Shown: one piece after another, positions 7,994 to 19,550 of the stretch | Layout of the letters: each line of letters opens with the position of its first letter | How positions within the stretch are numbered: the first letter of the stretch is position 1 | Source: an uncultured Rikenella sp. | GTDB taxonomy: Bacteria; Bacteroidota; Bacteroidia; Bacteroidales; Rikenellaceae | Length of the DNA: 64,000 nucleotides | Assembly: GCA_910577885.1 (NCBI GenBank) | Contig: CAJTNK010000001.1 | Span: forward strand, 1 to 64,000 | Reading direction: 5' to 3' | Notes under the pieces: model-generated | The model's database searches: none | Seen by the model: the letters and a program-made list of their open reading frames with translations, nothing else | Told to the model about the DNA's origin: nothing | Made by a program: the position numbers and the translations under genes

Positions 7994-9391
7994 CTACAAG
8001 TGAATCGCCTCTTCGTGCGCCGCCCCGGCCGCTTCCAGTATCCCTTCCGACATCGTCGGGTGCGGATGGATCGTCCGCAGCACATCACGCGCCGAAGCGC
8101 CCAGCGTCAGCCCTAACGACGGCTCGGCCACCATCTCCGTCACATTCAGCCCGAACAAGTGCGCGCCCAACAGCCGATCGGTCTCTGCATCGAAAACCAG
8201 CTTCACCATCCCGTCCCGATTCCCGGCCGCCGTGGCTTTGCCCGACGCCGTGTAAGGGAACCTCCCAATCCGCACCGTGTATCCCCGCTCCGCGGCCTGT
8301 GCCTCGGTCAGCCCCACCGACGCCACCTCCGGCGTCGTGTAGATACACGACGGTATCACCGCATAGTCCACCGCCTCCGGCTCCCGCCCTGCAATGAACT
8401 CCGCACAATGGATCGCCTCGGCCGTCGCCACATGCGCCAGCGCCGGCGTCGGAATCAAGTCTCCGATGGCATACACCCCTTCGACCGAAGTCCGGTAATG
8501 CTCATCCACAGTCACCTTTCCCCGCTCGACCGCAACCTCCGCCGCCTCCAGTCCGATTCCCTCCGTATTGGCCACAATTCCCACCGCCGACAAAACCACC
8601 TCCGCTTCCAAAACCTGCTCCCCCCTCTTCCCCGCGACACTCACCCGACAGCCCGCATCCGTAGCCTCCACCCCCCGAACCTCGGTAGCCGTCATCACCG
8701 TGATCTTCGCCTTTCGGAACGACCGTTCCAAGAGCTTTGAAATCTCCTCATCCTCCAACGGCGCCAAGGTGGGCGCATACTCGACCACCGTCACCCGCGT
8801 CCCGAGCGTGCCGAAAAACGTAGCGAACTCCGCCCCGATCGCTCCCGAACCGATCACCACCATCGTCTCCGGCAGCTCGGTCAACGTCAACGCCTGACGC
8901 GAAGTAATCACCCGTCTTCCGTCCACCGGAATCGACGGAAACTCCCGCGGCCTCGCCCCCGTCGCCAGGATGATATGCCGGGCCTCATAAGTCGTCGTCG
9001 CCCCGTCCGCCGCCGTCACCTCCACCGTATGCGGAGTCTCCGTCAGCGCCCCCGTCCCGACAATCACCTCCACCTTGTTTTTTTTGAGCAGGAAGTCGAT
9101 CCCTTTGCTCATCTGCTCCGCCACCGCGCGACTGCGCGCCACCATCGCCGACAAGTCCGGTCGAACGGCCTCTGCCGCAATCTCCACCCCATACTCCGCC
9201 GCATGCGAAGCATAACGGTAGACCTCCGCGCTCTTCAGCAGCGCTTTCGTCGGGATACACCCCCAGTTCAGACACGTTCCGCCCAGCTCGGCCCGTTCGA
9301 CCACCGCCGTCCGCAGACCCAGCTGCGCACACCGAATCGCCGCCGCATATCCCCCCGGCCCGCTGCCGATCACCATGACATCGTATGACAT
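7994..9391 (-). CDS. lpdA: Dihydrolipoyl dehydrogenase
   Basis: This E3 flavoprotein reoxidises dihydrolipoamide with NAD+ in 2-oxoacid dehydrogenase or glycine cleavage complexes. ATG 9389-9391 gives 465 residues and places the FAD motif GSGPGGYAAA at residue 9. An open frame extends upstream but encodes nothing family-like. The redox disulfide is Cys40-Cys45 in GGTCLNWGC. The NAD motif VVIGSGAIGAEFA and the C-terminal HPHPT..E dyad region are present. No lipoyl acyltransferase or E1 gene is nearby, so its partner complex is outside the window. The start lies 27 bases after the stop of the DUF4919 gene. Confidence 0.95.
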   Translation of the reverse strand: MSYDVMVIGSGPGGYAAAIRCAQLGLRTAVVERAELGGTCLNWGCIPTKALLKSAEVYRYASHAAEYGVEIAAEAVRPDLSAMVARSRAVAEQMSKGIDFLLKKNKVEVIVGTGALTETPHTVEVTAADGATTTYEARHIILATGARPREFPSIPVDGRRVITSRQALTLTELPETMVVIGSGAIGAEFATFFGTLGTRVTVVEYAPTLAPLEDEEISKLLERSFRKAKITVMTATEVRGVEATDAGCRVSVAGKRGEQVLEAEVVLSAVGIVANTEGIGLEAAEVAVERGKVTVDEHYRTSVEGVYAIGDLIPTPALAHVATAEAIHCAEFIAGREPEAVDYAVIPSCIYTTPEVASVGLTEAQAAERGYTVRIGRFPYTASGKATAAGNRDGMVKLVFDAETDRLLGAHLFGLNVTEMVAEPSLGLTLGASARDVLRTIHPHPTMSEGILEAAGAAHEEAIHL

Positions 9392-9417
9392 ATCTTTCTC
9401 GTATTTTTTGAATGTAT

Positions 9418-10209
9418 TTACTTGGGCAGCACACTCTGTTTCGACCGCGGATTGTAGAGCGGATTGATCTCCAGCCGCCGTTTCTGTTTCGGGCGGTCGT
9501 CCAGATAGTCCGGCCGCCGCTTGTAGATCTCGCTGTAGTCGAAATAGTAGCCTTTGTTCTTCCGGTCGGGCATGTTGTAGATCGGTGCGAACTCCACGCT
9601 CCGGCTCACGATGATGAACTTCGTGTACTGCGCTCCCAGCAGATTCAACACATCCTCGGCATCGCGCTGGTAGATCACGTACCACGGCGAGTCCTCCCGC
9701 AAACCGGTCCCCGTAGCACGAATCGTGCTCAGAATCCGTCGGATCTTGAACATCTGTTCCGCCGCCCGCTCCGGTTCGTCGAGCATCTGGTAAGCAAAAG
9801 CCAGCGCATTGAGGTCGCGCATGCTGAACGGCTCCTCGCGCAGAATCTCGTGCGCGAACCGCACGACGCGGCGAAAATCGTCCGCCTCCAAGCGGGTCTT
9901 CTTTCCGAACGCCTGTTCCAGGCTATCCGCATAAGGCGAAGCCAGCAACGGTTTGTAGCCCTTCTGTTCCGGATAGCCGTAGTACAGGTAGCGGTACTCT
10001 TCGAAGGTCAGGGTCGTGTCGCCCCGCTCGTACCGTCCGAAGAGCCTCGGGTAGTAGTACGGTGACCGCACATCACCCACCTCGGCGGCAATCCGCGCAT
10101 AGTCGGGTGGTGCCGCCACTACGGCCGAATCGGCCTGTTGCTGCGCCTGCGCCACGACGCCGCACAACAAGAGCATCCCGAAGAGCGCCACGCTGAATTT
10201 TCGTATCAT
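9418..10209 (-). CDS. DUF4919 family exported protein
   Basis: From ATG 10207-10209 the 263-residue product has a signal peptide (KFSVALFGMLLLCGVVAQAQ). DUF4919-type sequence follows: SPYYYPRLFGRYERGDTTLT, then EEYRYLYYGYPEQKGY. The rest includes tandem helical stretches resembling TPR units (ALAFAYQMLDEPERAAEQMF). The function is unknown in this family, which is common in Bacteroidetes. The upstream start at 10233 would put eight residues before the signal and is less likely. The gene lies 27 bases upstream of lpdA on the same strand. Confidence 0.8.
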   Translation of the reverse strand: MIRKFSVALFGMLLLCGVVAQAQQQADSAVVAAPPDYARIAAEVGDVRSPYYYPRLFGRYERGDTTLTFEEYRYLYYGYPEQKGYKPLLASPYADSLEQAFGKKTRLEADDFRRVVRFAHEILREEPFSMRDLNALAFAYQMLDEPERAAEQMFKIRRILSTIRATGTGLREDSPWYVIYQRDAEDVLNLLGAQYTKFIIVSRSVEFAPIYNMPDRKNKGYYFDYSEIYKRRPDYLDDRPKQKRRLEINPLYNPRSKQSVLPK

Positions 10210-10302
10210 ATTCTCTGAAAAAAAGAGTCCCACCGCCCCCGGTTCGAGAAAAAACCGAGTCGCGACAGGACAAATATACGAACAAAAAAATCAGCTGCCG
10301 AA

Positions 10303-11190
10303 TTACAATCCGTACCGTTCGATCTGCTGCCTCATCCGGGTCATGAGCCCTTCGCTGGCCGGTACCAGCGGCAGCCGGAGGAAATTCCCGATGGTCCCCT
10401 TGATCGCCAACGCCGCCTTGGCCCCCACCGGATTCCCTTCGGCAAAGAGCAAGTCCGTAGCCTCGTGCAGCGTCAGGTTCAACGCCGCCGCCTGCCGGAA
10501 ATCCCCCTCCAACGCCGCGTGCATCATCCGGCAAAAAGTCTCCGTAAAAACATTGGCCGACACCGAAATCACCCCGTCGCCCCCCATCGCCACGGTGGCC
10601 ATCGCCAGGTTATCTTCGCCCGACAAGACGAAAAATCCTTCCGGCCGATCGCGCAAGATATAAGCCGCCTGCGACATGATCCCCGACGCCTCCTTGACGG
10701 CCACCGCCTGCCCCGGATAAGCATGCGCGAGCTTCAAAGTCGTCTCGGCCGTCATATTGACCCCCGTCCGCCCCGGCACGTTGTAGAGAATCACCGGCAG
10801 CGGCGCCGCCTCGAGCACAGCACTGAAATGCGCCTCCAACCCCCGCTGATTCGGTTTGTTGTAGTACGGCGTCACGGAAAGAATGGCACTCACCCCCGTC
10901 AGGTCGAACGTCTGCATGGTCCGAATCACCTCGGCCGTATTGTTCCCTCCGATCCCCACCACGATCGGCAACCCGCCCGGATTATTGGCCACACAATGCC
11001 GCACGACCCGGTGTTTCTCCTCCGGGGTCATCGTGGCCGGTTCGCCCGTGGTCCCCAACACCACCAGGTAATCGACCCCGCCGGCCGTAACATGATGAAG
11101 CAGCGAAGTCAGGGCCGGGTAGTCCACCTCCCCGCCGGCCGTGAAAGGCGTTACCAAAGCGACGCCGACGCCTCTGAGATTGATCGACAT
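10303..11190 (-). CDS. dapA: 4-hydroxy-tetrahydrodipicolinate synthase
   Basis: DapA condenses pyruvate with aspartate semialdehyde, the first committed step to lysine and diaminopimelate. The 295-residue length is standard. The GTTGE motif (46-50), Tyr136 in ILYNVPGRTG and the Schiff-base Lys166 in VAVKEASG are all in place, with the class signature SVTPYYNKPNQRG near 105. Other lysine genes are not adjacent. It lies 95 bases downstream of ligA on the same strand and could be read from the ligA promoter. Confidence 0.96.
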   Translation of the reverse strand: MSINLRGVGVALVTPFTAGGEVDYPALTSLLHHVTAGGVDYLVVLGTTGEPATMTPEEKHRVVRHCVANNPGGLPIVVGIGGNNTAEVIRTMQTFDLTGVSAILSVTPYYNKPNQRGLEAHFSAVLEAAPLPVILYNVPGRTGVNMTAETTLKLAHAYPGQAVAVKEASGIMSQAAYILRDRPEGFFVLSGEDNLAMATVAMGGDGVISVSANVFTETFCRMMHAALEGDFRQAAALNLTLHEATDLLFAEGNPVGAKAALAIKGTIGNFLRLPLVPASEGLMTRMRQQIERYGL

Positions 11191-11285
11191 AATACTGTTC
11201 TAAAAAATAGTCTCGTTCTTGATTTTGATACGCGCAAAGGTACGGTTATTCCGTCCCGGAACACACCCCGGCGCCATTTTTTCCA

Positions 11286-13817
<2,532 letters not shown>

Positions 13818-13825
<8 letters not shown>

Positions 13826-14321
13826 AAACCGCACATACAGCAACGGAACCATTACGGTGGTGTGGCAGCCGGCGGAGTGTATCCACTCGGCCCGTTGTTT
13901 CACATCGTTGCGGCGGGTGTTCGATCCGACCCGGAGACCGTGGGTCGACATGAGCGGGGCGCAGACCGAAGAGATTATCGACGTGGTGGAACGGTGTCCC
14001 ACCCGGGCATTGACTTTTTTCTGGGACGATCCGCAGAGGGCTATCGCCGGGCGGGAGGATTCGTCCAAGCTCTTCGACCGCAAGGATTTGCCGCAGTTGT
14101 TCCCGGAGGCCGCCGCTCCGACCGGAGGGCAACAGGCGACGACGCGCATCACGTTCCGACCCGGCGGTCCGTTGGTCGTAGAGGGGAACATCGAGCTGGT
14201 GGGCAAGGACGGACAACCGGCACAGAAGAGTTTCAAAATGGCCTCGTTCTGTCGGTGCGGCTTGTCGGACAACCAGCCGTTCTGCGACGGCGCGCACTTC
14301 AAGGCGGGGTTCCGGCGGTAG
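13818..14321 (+). CDS. Ferredoxin-like/CDGSH iron-sulfur protein
   Basis: ATG 13818-13820 gives 167 residues with two Fe-S regions. The N-terminal Fer4_19-type part has ECIHSARCF near residue 19 and a later Cys in VERCPTRALTFFW. The C-terminal CDGSH-type zinc-finger-like motif is CRCGLSDNQPFCDGAHF near 146-162, which binds [2Fe-2S] through three Cys and one His. The role is probably electron transfer or redox sensing, but the partner is unknown. It is translationally coupled to the acidic protein and sits 153 bases before the sensory hydrogenase, so a shared redox function is possible but not shown. Confidence 0.85.
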
Positions 14322-14474
14322 GGGGTTTTTCCCGGACTCAGCGGGCGGTGTTTTTTCGCTTTTCTCTCCGACCGACCGCGATCTTTTTTCTTTCCGACGA
14401 TTTTTTCTCGGTCGGCTTTCTCAAAATTCTTTCAAAATTTCCGGAATCGCCAAAAATAGCGTAACTTGCCACAC

Positions 14475-16187
14475 ATGGAACAGAGCCGCTATTCGATCCG
14501 CATCGCCCCGCACCTGTGCGCCGGGTGCTACCGGTGCGTCCGGGCCTGCCCGACGGGCGCCATCACGATCCGGGAACACCGGGCGTCGATCGCCCAAGAA
14601 GAGTGTACCCGGTGCGGGAGCTGCCTGAAAGCCTGTCCGCACGGGATGATATCCGTGCGAGACGATGTGGAGGCCGTGCGGAACCTGCTCAAGGGCGAGG
14701 GAGAGGTGTTCGTATCGCTCGACCCGATGTGGGCCGGGGAGTTTGCGGGGATCGCTCCGCAGCGGCTCATCGAAGCGTTGACGCTGCTCGGTTTTTGCGG
14801 CGTCGGCGAGACCCTGCTCGGACGAACCGCCTATGAAGCAGCCACGGCCGAGCAGTTGCAACGCCGCCCGAGGCTGGCCATCTCGACCGAATGTCCGGTG
14901 GTCGTGCGGCTGATCCGACACCACTATCCGGAACTCACCGAACGGCTCCTGCCGGTGGCGCATCCGGCCGTGCTTCATGCCCGGATGATCCGCCGGTGGC
15001 GGAGACAGGGCGCCAAGGTGGTCTATATTGCGCCGTGCGTCGCCGCGAAGTCCAACCCGGACGAGATCAGCGAACTGGATGTCGTGATTACGTTCGACGA
15101 GCTACGACGATGGATGCGGGAGGAGGGCATAGAATTCGACCTGATCCCCGGGAATGCCGGCTACCGGTTCAAGCCGGGCGAGGCGAAAAACGACACCCGG
15201 CAAACGGGTGACGTTCCCCGGATCGTCTGTTCCGGAATGGCGGCCGTTCGGGAGCTGCTGGAGCAGCAACGGGAAACAGACCCGCGCAAAGAGGAACGGG
15301 AGGCGGTGTTGCTCGAGTTGTTCGGATGTACCGGGGGGTGTGCCGGGGCACAGGTCCAACACAATACGGCCGGAGCGGCGGACGGCGGGTCGACGATCGT
15401 CCGGCGGCTCGCTTTCGAGCGGTTTTACCGGGAGCGGCGGGTCGAGAATCCGGTCTTCAAGCTTCCGTTTATCGCCACCGTAGCCGCCTATCCGGCGGAA
15501 CCGGCCGAACGGTTTCAAGTCGCCGCGTCGGAGATCGAGGCGGCACTGGCCTCGATCGGCAAGTTCACGGAGCGCGACATGCACAACTGCAACGGATGCG
15601 GATACGAGACCTGCCGGGAGTTCGCCCGCGCGCTCTGCATCGGCCGGGCCGAACCGGACATGTGCCTGAGTTATACGCGGACGGTGGCGCAGAAGAAGTT
15701 CTCGGCCTTGCTGGAGCGGATTGCGGCGGGGGTACTGCTGGTCGACGCGGAACTGAAGATCGTGGAGGCCAACCGGAATGCCGCTCAACTGTTGGGAGCG
15801 CAGGCCGAACAGCTTTTCGACACCCGCCGAGGACTCGGCGGGGTGGAACTGGAGCGAGTGGCTCCGTTCGGCGAGTCGGTACGCCAGGCACTGGAGGCCG
15901 GCGAAGCGGGAGGTACCGTCGAACAAGAGGTGCGGATGAAAGGACGACTGTTACAAGTATCTGTTTTCGGGATCGAAGCGCATCGCCTGGCGGGGGTGAT
16001 GATCGGGAGCCTGCAACTCAGCGGGGGACTGAGCGACGAGATGATCCGCCGGACCCGCCAGGCCATGCGCGAGAATCTGGCCACCGTGCAGCAGATCGCC
16101 TGCCTGCTGGGCGAGAACGCTTCGCGGACCGAAGCCGTATTGAATGCCATCGTTACAGCCGCTGAGGATGATGCTCGGGAGGGATAA
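14475..16187 (+). CDS. Sensory-type [FeFe] hydrogenase with PAS domain
   Basis: ATG 14475 gives 570 residues. A TTG at 14466 is also possible. Two [4Fe-4S] sites come first (Cys15/18/21/25 and Cys44/47/50/54). A divergent H-cluster domain follows: L1 is STECP instead of TSCCP, so the proton-relay Cys is Glu; L2 is APCVAAKSNPDE; L3 is LFGCTGGCAGAQ. After it come an ARC-type 4Fe-4S motif (NCNGCGYETCREFA near 370) and a PAS domain from about 410. This architecture is that of group C (HydS) hydrogenases, thought to sense H2 or redox state rather than turn over H2 quickly. The next gene encodes a PP2C-type phosphatase, a likely output partner. Confidence 0.88.
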   Translation: MEQSRYSIRIAPHLCAGCYRCVRACPTGAITIREHRASIAQEECTRCGSCLKACPHGMISVRDDVEAVRNLLKGEGEVFVSLDPMWAGEFAGIAPQRLIEALTLLGFCGVGETLLGRTAYEAATAEQLQRRPRLAISTECPVVVRLIRHHYPELTERLLPVAHPAVLHARMIRRWRRQGAKVVYIAPCVAAKSNPDEISELDVVITFDELRRWMREEGIEFDLIPGNAGYRFKPGEAKNDTRQTGDVPRIVCSGMAAVRELLEQQRETDPRKEEREAVLLELFGCTGGCAGAQVQHNTAGAADGGSTIVRRLAFERFYRERRVENPVFKLPFIATVAAYPAEPAERFQVAASEIEAALASIGKFTERDMHNCNGCGYETCREFARALCIGRAEPDMCLSYTRTVAQKKFSALLERIAAGVLLVDAELKIVEANRNAAQLLGAQAEQLFDTRRGLGGVELERVAPFGESVRQALEAGEAGGTVEQEVRMKGRLLQVSVFGIEAHRLAGVMIGSLQLSGGLSDEMIRRTRQAMRENLATVQQIACLLGENASRTEAVLNAIVTAAEDDAREG

Positions 16188-17367
16188 ATATTTCATCGAA
16201 GCCGAATCTTCGCAGCGGATCGAGAGCGGTTCGTTCGCCAGCGGCGACGTGTGCGTCAGCCGCCGCACCGACGACGGGCGCACCGTGCTGGTGTTGACCC
16301 ACGGGCGAGGGAGCGGCGTTCAGGCCAATGTAACAGCCTCGGTGGTTTCGTCGATGATCGTGAGCTACGCCCTGCGGAACACCCCGATTGACCAGGCGGC
16401 CCGATCCGTGCTGGAGACTTTCGGAGGGCGAGGGAGTCGCACCGACGCTTCGTTTGCCGTGGCCGACATCCGCCCGGACGGGACGGTGCGGGTGGCGGAG
16501 TACGAGGCACCGGGATTCCTGCTCTTTCGTAATGGCATTGCAGTAGAGGAGGGCGATTCCGGGGCGGTTCGCGAACGGCTCGTCATCGACACCCGGGACG
16601 GCCGACAACATACGATTCACTTGAGCCGATTCGAAGCGCGGGCGGAAGAACGGCTGATTTTCACCACCAAAGGGGTGCTGCGCTCGGGGTCGGGCACCCG
16701 GCGGATGCCGGACGGATGGGGGCGAGGGGCGGTGGCGGACTACATCGGGAGGCTGCTGAACGAGACCGACGACCTTTCGGCCCACGAACTGGCCGGAGCG
16801 GTGGTCGACCGGGCGATCGAGAACGACCTCTTCCGGCCAAAGAGCGACCTGACCTGCCTGTCGGTCTACTTCCGACAGCCTCGGCGGCTATTGCTCTGCT
16901 CCGGACCGCCGTTCAACGAGACCAACGACCGGCGACTGGCCGAACGGATCCGCGACTGGACCGGAACGGCGGTCATCTGCGGCGGTACGACAGCGGCTAT
17001 CGTGGCGCGGGAGCTGCGGCGCGACATCACCGTCAATCTCCGCCGCGACATCTCGGGGCTGCCGCCGACCTCTTCGATGCCCGGCGTGGACTTAATCACG
17101 GAGGGCGTCCTGACGCTGGCACGCGTCAAAAGCCTGCTCGGACAAGCCTCCTCGTCGGACCTCTCCGGACGGGGCACCGACTTCGACCTGGCGCGGATCC
17201 TGCTCGGCCACGACCGCATCGACTTCGTGGTCGGCACCCGCATCAATCCGCAGCACCAAGACCCGGAACTGCCCGTGGAACTCGAGCTGCGCCGCAACGT
17301 CGTCAAGGAGATCGGACGACTGCTCGAAACCAAATTCCTCAAAGAGATCCGAATCGAATACCTATGA
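16168..17367 (+). CDS. PP2C/SpoIIE-type serine phosphatase
   Basis: The product is about 399 residues from ATG 16168. ATGs at 16144 and 16171 are alternatives, and all overlap the upstream hydrogenase gene. The N-terminal 200 residues carry PP2C features (SGDVCVSRR, VLTHGRGSGVQANVTASVVSSMI, DASFAVADIRPDG). The first metal motif has THGRGSG where SpoIIE enzymes usually show SDGxGxG, so the usual metal-binding Asp is replaced by His. The C-terminal half has no motif I recognise. The overlap with the sensory hydrogenase gene argues for co-translation and a shared signalling path; the phosphorylated target is not in the window. Confidence 0.8.
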   Translation: MMLGRDKYFIEAESSQRIESGSFASGDVCVSRRTDDGRTVLVLTHGRGSGVQANVTASVVSSMIVSYALRNTPIDQAARSVLETFGGRGSRTDASFAVADIRPDGTVRVAEYEAPGFLLFRNGIAVEEGDSGAVRERLVIDTRDGRQHTIHLSRFEARAEERLIFTTKGVLRSGSGTRRMPDGWGRGAVADYIGRLLNETDDLSAHELAGAVVDRAIENDLFRPKSDLTCLSVYFRQPRRLLLCSGPPFNETNDRRLAERIRDWTGTAVICGGTTAAIVARELRRDITVNLRRDISGLPPTSSMPGVDLITEGVLTLARVKSLLGQASSSDLSGRGTDFDLARILLGHDRIDFVVGTRINPQHQDPELPVELELRRNVVKEIGRLLETKFLKEIRIEYL

Positions 17368-17423
17368 TCCTCCGCCGGCCGGCAACAACCCGCCCTGCCC
17401 AGAGCAATTCAAAATATAAATCG

Positions 17424-17431
17424 TATCTTTG
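17424..17431 (+). promoter_or_regulatory. -7 box before the [2Fe-2S]/hydrogenase pair
   Basis: TATCTTTG lies 23 bases before the ATG at 17455, giving the catalytic hydrogenase unit its own promoter, separate from the sensory gene pair. No clear TTTG is seen at the -33 spacing. Confidence 0.5.
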
Positions 17432-17454
17432 AGATCGAATACACACTGCACACG

Positions 17455-17718
17455 ATGGAAAAACTGACCGTCCGGATCTGTACCGGCACCCTGTGTTACG
17501 TGATGGGAGGCTCCGAACTCCAGTTGCTGGGAGACTATCTGCCCACGTCGTTGGCCGACCGGGTCGAGATACGCGGAGCCACCTGCCTGGACTTCTGCAA
17601 CCAGGAGGGGAAAGGGCGTGCGCCGTTCGTCCTGGTGGGCGAGGAGTTGGTGACGGAGGCCACGGTGACCAAAGTCGTCGAAACGATCAGACAACAACTC
17701 GGAGAACCTCAGCTTTAG
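17455..17718 (+). CDS. Thioredoxin-like [2Fe-2S] ferredoxin (NuoE C-terminal type)
   Basis: The 87-residue protein has the four-cysteine pattern of thioredoxin-like [2Fe-2S] domains: Cys9 and Cys14 in RICTGTLCYVMGG, Cys44 and Cys48 in GATCLDFCNQ. Such domains form the end of NuoE and HydC-type subunits and pass single electrons to hydrogenases. It ends 23 bases before the [FeFe] hydrogenase gene and shares its promoter, so it is probably an electron carrier or small subunit for that enzyme. Confidence 0.88.
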   Translation: MEKLTVRICTGTLCYVMGGSELQLLGDYLPTSLADRVEIRGATCLDFCNQEGKGRAPFVLVGEELVTEATVTKVVETIRQQLGEPQL

Positions 17719-17741
17719 CGACATTACCCATACACGCAACT

Positions 17742-19181
17742 ATGGCCGTAACGAACAATACGATGATCCTGCGCCGCGACCTACTCACGCGGATCATCCG
17801 CCTGCTGCGCGAAGACGCCCTGGCGGAAAACATCGACCGCATACCGTACCTGATGCGCCCGAAAGGGTATGGCGAGGTGTCGCGGTGCTGCATTTACAAA
17901 GACCGCGCGATGCTCAAATACCGGGCGATGGGGGTGCTCGGCTTCGGCATCGAGGACGAAGAAGACGAAATGACCTCCCTGGCCGAATACACCCGGCGGG
18001 CGTTCGACCGGACAGAGCCGGCCGAAAACCCGCTCTCGGTCATCACGGACGCTTGCTCGGCCTGCGTGAAGGTCAATTACGTGGTCACCAACATGTGCCG
18101 GGGGTGTGTGGCCAGGCCCTGCGAGGTCAATTGCAACAAGGGAGCCATTCACTTCGTCAACGGACAGGCCAATATCGACTCCACGAAGTGCGTCAACTGC
18201 GGGCTGTGTATGAAAAACTGTCCGTTCCATGCGATTATCTATATTCCGGTGCCGTGCGAAGAGTCTTGTCCGGTCGGGGCCATCAGCAAGGACGAACAGG
18301 GAAAGGAACACATCGACCCGGAAAAGTGTATCTACTGCGGTCGGTGCCTGTCGGCGTGTCCGTTCGGGGCGGTGATGGAGAAATCCCACCTGATCGAGAT
18401 TTTCAAGGCCTTCCGGTCCGAGCGGCCGGTGGTGGCGCTCGTGGCTCCGGCGGTGGCCGGACAGTTCAAAACCTCGCTCGAGAACATCATGGGAGCGATC
18501 CGAAAGCTGGGATTCGACGACGTCATCGAGGTAGCCAAGGGGGCTGACGTTACCACGACGAACGAAGCGGTGGAGTTTGCCGAGAAGGTGATCGAGGGGG
18601 GGCAGGCGTTCATGACCACCTCTTGCTGTCCGTCGTACTACCGACTGGCACATCGGCACATGCCGGAAATTGCGCCGTTCGTGTCGCACACGCGGAGTCC
18701 GATGTACTACACGGCGGAAATCGCCCGCAAACAATACCCGGAAGCTACGATCGTCTTCATCGGACCGTGTCTGGCCAAACGCAAGGAGGCTTACGACGAT
18801 CCGAACGTCGACCTGATGCTGAGTTTCGAGGAGCTGGGCACGATGTTCGTGGCGATGGGCGTAGACGCTTTCACGAACGAAACGTCCATGCCGTTGGACG
18901 GGACCATCATGGCGAGCAGCCGCGGTTATGCGGCGACCGAGGGGGTAATGAACGCCGTGGCGGGGCAACTGCCGGAATCGTACCGGGGACAGATCAGACC
19001 GGTGGTCATCAACGGGATCGACCGGACGACGATTCGCGAACTGCGTGGCTACGCCAAAAACTGTCCGGGGAACATGGTCGAGGTCATGGCGTGCGAAGGA
19101 GGGTGCGTGAACGGTTGCAACGTGATCGCAAATCCCAAAGTCGCTACACGACAGGTCAAAGAACTTGCTACCAAACAATAA
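17742..19181 (+). CDS. [FeFe] hydrogenase, group B-like
   Basis: ATG 17742 gives 479 residues. The N-terminus is cysteine-rich (CSACVKVNYVVTNMCRGC near 105, then CEVNC), and two ferredoxin-type clusters follow (CVNCGLCMKNC from 150, CIYCGRCLSAC from 196). H-cluster motifs are L1 TSCCPSY (Cys295/296), L2 GPCLAKRKEA (Cys343, with Gly where group A has Met) and L3 VMACEGGCVNGC (Cys451/455). Motif shape and lack of extra N-terminal domains suit group B enzymes of fermenting anaerobes, thought to evolve H2 from reduced ferredoxin. The HydE, HydF and HydG maturases are not in the window. Palindromic repeat copy A begins 5 bases after the stop. Confidence 0.93.
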   Translation: MAVTNNTMILRRDLLTRIIRLLREDALAENIDRIPYLMRPKGYGEVSRCCIYKDRAMLKYRAMGVLGFGIEDEEDEMTSLAEYTRRAFDRTEPAENPLSVITDACSACVKVNYVVTNMCRGCVARPCEVNCNKGAIHFVNGQANIDSTKCVNCGLCMKNCPFHAIIYIPVPCEESCPVGAISKDEQGKEHIDPEKCIYCGRCLSACPFGAVMEKSHLIEIFKAFRSERPVVALVAPAVAGQFKTSLENIMGAIRKLGFDDVIEVAKGADVTTTNEAVEFAEKVIEGGQAFMTTSCCPSYYRLAHRHMPEIAPFVSHTRSPMYYTAEIARKQYPEATIVFIGPCLAKRKEAYDDPNVDLMLSFEELGTMFVAMGVDAFTNETSMPLDGTIMASSRGYAATEGVMNAVAGQLPESYRGQIRPVVINGIDRTTIRELRGYAKNCPGNMVEVMACEGGCVNGCNVIANPKVATRQVKELATKQ

Positions 19182-19185
19182 ATCA

Positions 19186-19532
19186 TACTATTATTTATAT
19201 ACCCGTTCTTTGGCTACGAGCCGGAACCGTTCTTTTTCTGAAGAAAAAGAACCAAAAAGACTTTCAGATAGCATACGCTACGCCTTAAGCTCCGCAATCC
19301 TTAGGTTGTGGGTGGGGCGTTCGGCGAGGCGCGTAATACAATTAAAACCTCAGCGCGCCCCCGCCAAACGTCCCCACCCAAACACAGGCTGACACGGCCA
19401 AAGCATCCCAGCGGGATGCGTGCTAAAGTTTGGCTTTGCCTTCCTCGCGCTACCTCGGCAAAACGAGCGAAGCGAAGTTAAAAAGTACAGTACCCTCCCG
19501 TAGCTAAGAACAAGTGTATCAAAATAATAGTA
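19186..19532. repeat. Palindromic intergenic repeat, copy A
   Basis: About 347 bp filling the gap between the hydrogenase and flavodiiron genes. The ends are inverted (TACTATTATTT... and ...AAATAATAGTA). A left hairpin with perfect 10-bp arms (19229-19238/19243-19252) has loop TGAA. The shared core GATAGCATACGCTACGCC follows, then a self-complementary centre from GTGGGTGGGGCGTT to AACGTCCCCACCCA. The usual right hairpin with loop TTCA is replaced by another segment (about 19420-19475) containing GCGCTACCTCGGC. Confidence 0.85.
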
Positions 19533-19550
19533 GAATTAATTTTTAACTCA

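Noticed and set aside
17742..19181. NADP-reducing multimeric hydrogenase (HydABC type)
   Set aside because: Only a small thioredoxin-like [2Fe-2S] protein is present; there is no flavoprotein NuoF-like subunit next to it.
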